Source of the DNA: Marinobacterium profundum
GTDB taxonomy: Bacteria > Pseudomonadota > Gammaproteobacteria > Pseudomonadales > Balneatricaceae
DNA: 64,000 nt
Direction: 5' to 3'
Assembly (NCBI RefSeq): GCF_001528745.1
Contig: NZ_BCNS01000104.1
Location: forward strand, 1-64,000
Positions 59,761 through 64,000 of the stretch are shown here, piece by piece (positions within the stretch are counted from its first letter, which is position 1; every line of letters starts with the position of its first letter). The notes under the pieces were generated by a model. The model was not told the origin of the DNA, did not search any database, and saw only the letters and a program-made list of their open reading frames with translations. The translations under genes were made by a program, and so were the position numbers.

Positions 59761-60711
59761 ATGCAACATCTGCTACTCATTGGTGCTGCGACAGAGCGTA
59801 TGCAACAGCGCCTGGCCGAACATTTTCAGCTGCACAAACTGTCCGAAATCGACGATTTGAGCGGGTTTCTAACCGAGTACGGCGCCCGGATAAGCGCCGT
59901 CGCTACCAACGGTCACAGCGGCGTGAAACCGCTCATCATGGACGCCTGCCCCAACCTCAAGGTCATATCCTGCCACGGCGTGGGTTATGACGGCATCGAT
60001 ACCGCCACCTGTGTGGCCCGTGGCATTTTAGTGAGTCACACGCCCAACGTGCTGAATGCCGAGGTGGCCAATACGGCGTTAATGCTGATACTGGCGGCTT
60101 ATCGTAACCTGCTGGGCAATGATGCCTATGTGCGTTCCGGTCGCTGGCTTAGGGACGGCGCCGCACCACTGTCACACAGCCCCGACAACCGCACCGTCGG
60201 TATTTTGGGCATGGGTCGTATTGGCCAGGAAATTGCCGAGCGCCTGCAGGTTCTGAACTCTAGTATCATTTACCACAGCCGCAGCCCCAAGGATGTGCCC
60301 TACACCTATTACGACAATCTGACCGACATGGCCCAGGCAGCCGATGTGCTGGTCTGCATCACCCCGGGTGGTCCCTCCACCAGCAAGCTGATAAACCGCG
60401 AAGTGCTGAACGCCCTGGGCCCAGACGGCATGCTGATCAACGTATCCCGCGGTACTGTTGTAGATGAAGCTGAGCTTGTGAGCGCGCTGCAGGAAAAACG
60501 CCTGGGATATGCCGGTCTGGATGTGTTTGAGGACGAGCCCAGGGTGCCTGAAGCGCTGTTTGCGATGCCCAATGTCGTACTGTTACCCCACGTCGGCAGT
60601 GCTACCCATGAGACCCGCGCCGCCATGGCCGCGCTGACGGTGGACAACCTGATACAGTTTCTGCAGGACGGCAGCGTACTTACGCCAGTGCCGGAATGTA
60701 CTGCAATCTGA
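59761..60711 (+). CDS. D-isomer-specific 2-hydroxyacid dehydrogenase
   Basis: This 316-residue NAD(P)-linked enzyme reduces 2-oxo acids or oxidises D-2-hydroxy acids. The cofactor motif is VGILGMGRIGQEIAERL at about 147-163, and the catalytic triad is Arg230 (NVSRGTVVDE), Glu259 (FEDEP) and His277 (LPHVGSAT). The sequence is closest to the glyoxylate/hydroxypyruvate reductase group. AAAGGACC precedes the ATG. It is divergent from the TRAP operon, so import and oxidation of the same acid are probable. Confidence 0.9.
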   Translation: MQHLLLIGAATERMQQRLAEHFQLHKLSEIDDLSGFLTEYGARISAVATNGHSGVKPLIMDACPNLKVISCHGVGYDGIDTATCVARGILVSHTPNVLNAEVANTALMLILAAYRNLLGNDAYVRSGRWLRDGAAPLSHSPDNRTVGILGMGRIGQEIAERLQVLNSSIIYHSRSPKDVPYTYYDNLTDMAQAADVLVCITPGGPSTSKLINREVLNALGPDGMLINVSRGTVVDEAELVSALQEKRLGYAGLDVFEDEPRVPEALFAMPNVVLLPHVGSATHETRAAMAALTVDNLIQFLQDGSVLTPVPECTAI

Positions 60712-60975
60712 CCCAGAGCCGTAACTCAGTGGCCAGGGCCACTGAGTTACCAGCATCCAAGATGACCGGGATCGAACGTCATACCCAGTCGATCCAGACC
60801 CAAATCAATAGAATCAGTATTTAAATACCACCCCGGCCTGTTTTTTGCTGCCAAAGCCCGGCTAACGGCATAAAAACGCTAGAATGCTAACCCAAAGCGC
60901 CAAAAGTCACGTAAAAGGTCTAGAAGCTATACAAGCTGCAGCTCCATACGTTCAGCAAGGCACAGAGGGCGACAC

Positions 60976-62337
60976 ATGCTCACCGGGTTAAAAATGTCAG
61001 AACTCATCGGCGCTCTTAGTCATGCCCTGGACATGACCGAAGGTCAGCCCAAGGGGCACTGTGTGCGCAGCTGCTGGATCGGCATGCATATAGCCCGTGA
61101 ACTTGGCATGCCAGATGCTCAGCAATGGGAGCTGTACTACACCCTGTTGCTGAAGGATCTGGGATGCAGCAGCAATGCTGCCCGAATTTGCCAGCTTTAT
61201 GCCACGGACGATCTCAACTTCAAGCATGACTTCAAGACCGTCGATGGCAGCCTGCCCCAGGTGCTGCGTTTTGTCATGCGTCACACCGGACTTAGCGGTG
61301 GCCTCGCCGAGCGCTTTCGCGCATTGATGACAATTATGCGCGATGGCTCCGAAATCGCCCAGGAGCTGATTCAGACACGCTGCGAGCGCGGCGCTGATAT
61401 CGCCAAAAAGCTGCGTTTCAGCGACGGCGTGGCGGCGGGCATACGTGGCCTTGATGAACACTGGAATGGCAACGGCAAGCCCCAGGGCCTGGCCGGTGAC
61501 GCGATTCCCCTCTATGCACGCATTGCCCTGCTGGCCCAGGTGATCGATGTCTTCCAGGTCAGCTCGACCCCTGAGCTGGCGCTGCAGGAAGTTCAGCTTC
61601 GCAGCGGCAGCTGGTTTGACCCGCAACTGGTAAAGGTGTTTGAGCGCGTGGCAACCAGCAAGGCATTCTGGGCGGTGCTGTCCAGCCACGATATTGAAGA
61701 GGCCGTCATGGCGCTGGAGCCGGCGCAGCACGAGGTGCTACTGGACGAAAACTACCTGGACGAAATCGCCGCCGCCTTTGGTCAGGTGGTCGATTCAAAA
61801 AGCCCCTATACCGCCGGCCACAGCGAACGAGTGGCACTCTATACCGACATGATCTGCGAGCAGCTGGAGCTGAGTAACAATGACCGGCGCTGGCTTAAGC
61901 GCGGTGCCCTGCTGCACGATATTGGCAAACTCGGCGTCAGCAACAGCATTCTCGACAAACCCGGCACGCTGGATGATCGAGAGTGGGCGCTGGTGCGCCA
62001 GCACGCCGCCTTCACCGAAGATATCCTGATCCGCATAAGTGCCTTCTCGCACCTGGCAAAAATTGCCGGCGCCCACCACGAACGCCTCGACGGCAAAGGC
62101 TATCCCCGCGGACTAACTGCGCCCGATATCAGCCTGGAAACCCGTATCATCACCACCGCGGATATCTTTGACGCCATTACAGCCGATCGCCCCTACCGTG
62201 GCCCCATACCGATCCCCGCAGCCCTGGAGATTATGGAGGCAGAGGTTGGCACCGCCATCGATGCCGATTGTTTCAACGCCCTCAAAGCGGCCCTGCAGCT
62301 GCTGGTACAGGATAGCCCCACTCCGGAACCGGCATGA
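60976..62337 (+). CDS. Tandem HD / HD-GYP domain protein
   Basis: This 453-residue protein is a predicted cyclic-di-GMP phosphodiesterase. The C-terminal HD-GYP domain (about 270-435) is complete: HDIGKLGV at 314-321 and HHERLDGKGYPRG at 367-379. The N-terminal part (about 10-215) resembles a second HD domain in which key residues are lost: KDLG replaces HDIG near residue 55, and DEHWNGNGKPQG replaces the HHExxDGxGYP motif near 155-170. So one half is probably catalytic and the other regulatory. No input or membrane domain is present. GAGGG lies eight bases before the ATG. Confidence 0.87.
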   Translation: MLTGLKMSELIGALSHALDMTEGQPKGHCVRSCWIGMHIARELGMPDAQQWELYYTLLLKDLGCSSNAARICQLYATDDLNFKHDFKTVDGSLPQVLRFVMRHTGLSGGLAERFRALMTIMRDGSEIAQELIQTRCERGADIAKKLRFSDGVAAGIRGLDEHWNGNGKPQGLAGDAIPLYARIALLAQVIDVFQVSSTPELALQEVQLRSGSWFDPQLVKVFERVATSKAFWAVLSSHDIEEAVMALEPAQHEVLLDENYLDEIAAAFGQVVDSKSPYTAGHSERVALYTDMICEQLELSNNDRRWLKRGALLHDIGKLGVSNSILDKPGTLDDREWALVRQHAAFTEDILIRISAFSHLAKIAGAHHERLDGKGYPRGLTAPDISLETRIITTADIFDAITADRPYRGPIPIPAALEIMEAEVGTAIDADCFNALKAALQLLVQDSPTPEPA

Positions 62338-62437
62338 CCGGCGCATATCTTTTTGCAGTGCAGCATTTATGGGCAAAAAAGGGCGTCTGTGGTACTTTAC
62401 ACACTCATTTTCAAGTCGCCTGTACTCGGACAGAACC

Positions 62438-62527
62438 ATGCTCGACTGGATACTGGCAACCAATGGCTTCATTCTGGAGGCCCTGCTGCTGGTTGCAGTA
62501 TTAATCCATGTCGGCACACGAATCTGA
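62438..62527 (+). CDS. Possible 29-residue membrane peptide
   Basis: MLDWILATNGFILEALL continues with LVAVLIHVGTRI, a single hydrophobic helix with a short polar start. GGACAG lies before the ATG, and the TonB-receptor gene follows 46 bp later. It may be a leader or small membrane peptide; chance is not excluded. Confidence 0.3.
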   Translation: MLDWILATNGFILEALLLVAVLIHVGTRI

Positions 62528-62573
62528 CCCGCGACGCTGAAACTCTATCTACTGATAATTGTGAACAGTTGCC

Positions 62574-64000
62574 ATGAAACATACCCCATCATGTCTGCAG
62601 CAAGGCACCCTGGCCTTGATACTGCTGATCCTGACTCCGTTCTGCGCTACAGCCCAGGCGCATTCGGATGATCAGGATCAGGCAATGTTCAGCGAGTCCG
62701 ACTTCTATGCGGTGATTCCTGAAGTCGTTTCGGCGACCCGTATCACCCAGAAACTGACCGAAGCTCCAGCCTCCATAAGCCTGATCGACCGGGACATGAT
62801 TCTCGCCTCAGGCGCACTCAACGTTACTGATCTGTTGCGCCTGGTGCCCGGCTTTCAGGCGTTTCATGTCAACGCCAACAAATTCGGTACCACCTATCAC
62901 GGCGTGAGCGATGATTTCCCCCGCCGCCTCGAAGTCATGGTGGATGGACGTTCCGTTTATCTGCCACTACTGTCCACCGTCGACTGGAATTCCCTGGGCC
63001 TTAGCCTCGATGATATAGAACGCATTGAAGTGGTCCGTGGCTCCAATGCGCCCGCCTATGGTTCCAACGCCTTTCTGGGCGCCATCAATATAGTCACCCG
63101 CTCGCCCTACACCGAAACAGGGGGGTCACTCAAGCTGCTGGGAGGCTCCCAGAATACCCGTCGGGTGGAAGGCCGTTTCAGCGCACCGGTGGGCAATACG
63201 CAAGTGCGGGTTAGTCTGGGCCATGACCAGAATGATGGCAGCGACCGCTTTGGGGATGGCGCGCGCAACCAGTACCTAAACCTGAGCGGGACCCTGGCGC
63301 CGACGCTGGCCGACACCGTACTGCTACAGGCCGGTTTCAGCGACGGATACGCTGATCGCGGTGACCTGGGCAACATTGACGAACCCAGCCCTATCTCCAA
63401 ACGGGATCACCGGGCCAGCTACCAGTTCCTGCGCTGGAATCATGTAACTGACAGCGCCGGCGAAACCCAGGTCTCCGCCTATCACAACTACCTGAACCTC
63501 TCGATCCCGTCTCCAAGCGTTGCCGACCTGGTGGAGTATGAGGGCCTGCCGGCCGGCTTTGCCACAGCACTACTGGCACAAAATCCGGATTTTCGACTGG
63601 ATGGCGAACACGGCAAAACCGAACTCTACGATATCGAACTACAGCATACGCAGCCATGGGTCCCAGATCAGGCCACCTTGGTTTGGGGTTTGGGCTACCG
63701 GCAGGAGATTGCCCAGAGCGGTGTGCTATTGCAGGAGCGTGGGCGCATCAATGAAGAACGCTGGCGCCTGTTCGGCAATCTGGAACTGGTACCCGCCGAT
63801 GCCATGACCCTGAATTTCGGTGCCATGCTCGAGAGCAGCAGCACCAGCGCAGACAGCGCAGAGCTTTCTCCCCGGGTCGCCCTCAACTACAGACCCGATG
63901 AGCAGTCCGTTATCCGCACCGCCTACAGCCAGGCCTTTCGCATGCCTTCACTACTGGACAAGAATGCCCAGTCGATAATCTATGACCCAGCCGGCGATGT
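62574..64000 (+). CDS. TonB-dependent outer-membrane receptor, 3' end beyond window
   Basis: At least 475 residues are present and the frame is still open at the window end, so the protein is longer. A signal peptide (LALILLILTPFCATAQ) is cleaved near residue 28. The plug domain follows at about 45-165: VVSATRITQKLTEAPASISL, LLRLVPGFQAF, IEVVRGSNAPAYGSNAFLGA and INIVTRSP. Beta-barrel strands then begin (GGSLKLLGGSQNTRRVEGRF). The pattern is that of vitamin B12/iron-type receptors without visible specificity. The start ATG at 62574 has only a weak ribosome binding site. No TonB-ExbBD genes are in the window. Confidence 0.9.
   Translation, partial: MKHTPSCLQQGTLALILLILTPFCATAQAHSDDQDQAMFSESDFYAVIPEVVSATRITQKLTEAPASISLIDRDMILASGALNVTDLLRLVPGFQAFHVNANKFGTTYHGVSDDFPRRLEVMVDGRSVYLPLLSTVDWNSLGLSLDDIERIEVVRGSNAPAYGSNAFLGAINIVTRSPYTETGGSLKLLGGSQNTRRVEGRFSAPVGNTQVRVSLGHDQNDGSDRFGDGARNQYLNLSGTLAPTLADTVLLQAGFSDGYADRGDLGNIDEPSPISKRDHRASYQFLRWNHVTDSAGETQVSAYHNYLNLSIPSPSVADLVEYEGLPAGFATALLAQNPDFRLDGEHGKTELYDIELQHTQPWVPDQATLVWGLGYRQEIAQSGVLLQERGRINEERWRLFGNLELVPADAMTLNFGAMLESSSTSADSAELSPRVALNYRPDEQSVIRTAYSQAFRMPSLLDKNAQSIIYDPAGD

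Noticed and set aside
1-64000. CRISPR array or prophage
   Set aside because: No regularly spaced direct repeats and no phage structural or lysis genes were seen; repeats found are hairpin or mobile-element types.

Overview
The window is bacterial chromosome with moderately high GC (roughly 55-60% by eye) and dense, mostly operonic genes. TRAP transporters, an FNT channel, a CodB/CodA pair, LysR regulators, an HD-GYP protein and a TonB receptor suggest a heterotrophic, possibly marine gammaproteobacterium. The species cannot be fixed from the sequence alone.

Layout. (1) 1-4822 is the right part of an integrated mobilizable element. It carries a tyrosine integrase, a Mob/Pre relaxase and an XRE regulator with its own operator sites, and it ends in a 56-bp copy of the 3' part of a tRNA-Leu(CAA) gene. 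Its GC is lower than the rest and it holds decayed genes. (2) 5061-20455 holds a large catabolic block on the minus strand: a fumarylacetoacetate-hydrolase-family protein, two extradiol-type (VOC) dioxygenases, a three-gene TRAP importer, a CoA-acylating aldehyde dehydrogenase, two small accessory proteins, a TfdB-like flavin hydroxylase and a short-chain dehydrogenase. A divergent TetR gene and two related palindromic operators control it. A KefB/C-type K+/H+ antiporter follows. The set reads as uptake, ring hydroxylation, meta-cleavage and hydrolysis of an unknown aromatic acid. (3) 20682-25133 is a pirin / two isochorismatase-like hydrolases / MDR reductase operon with a divergent LysR gene. 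(4) 25251-27523 has a membrane-anchored Mrr-type nuclease and an AT-richer TPR-like protein. (5) 28061-34298 is a tartrate/malate dehydrogenase gene plus a compact three-gene operon: flavin amine oxidase, an unknown protein with conserved motifs, and a ThDP decarboxylase whose PDC-type catalytic Asp and first His are replaced. This block is bracketed by truncated copies of genes that exist intact 8-15 kb away (yeiH and codB). (6) 35234-44828 holds a LysR gene, an MDR reductase, a 246-bp MITE, a MATE pump, codB, codA, yeiH and a yeiE-like LysR gene with an operator between the last two. (7) 44998-50126 contains DUF3179, GST, lipoprotein, periplasmic-binding-like and TSUP genes. (8) 50235-53535 is a nitrogen-linked unit: an FNT channel, a fused PP2C phosphatase/Ser-Thr kinase and cyanase, with an attenuator-like leader. 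(9) 53957-60711 has an MFS pump with LysR, and a second TRAP operon divergent from a D-2-hydroxyacid dehydrogenase. (10) 60976-64000 has a tandem HD/HD-GYP protein and the start of a TonB-dependent receptor.

A multi-hairpin intergenic repeat occurs at four places (9.8, 12.4, 27.6 and 52.6 kb), with compensatory changes in its stems. No CRISPR array, rRNA or complete tRNA gene was seen. The strongest candidates for undescribed biology are the three-gene oxidase/unknown/decarboxylase operon, the hairpin repeat family, and the catabolic operon whose substrate is not evident.
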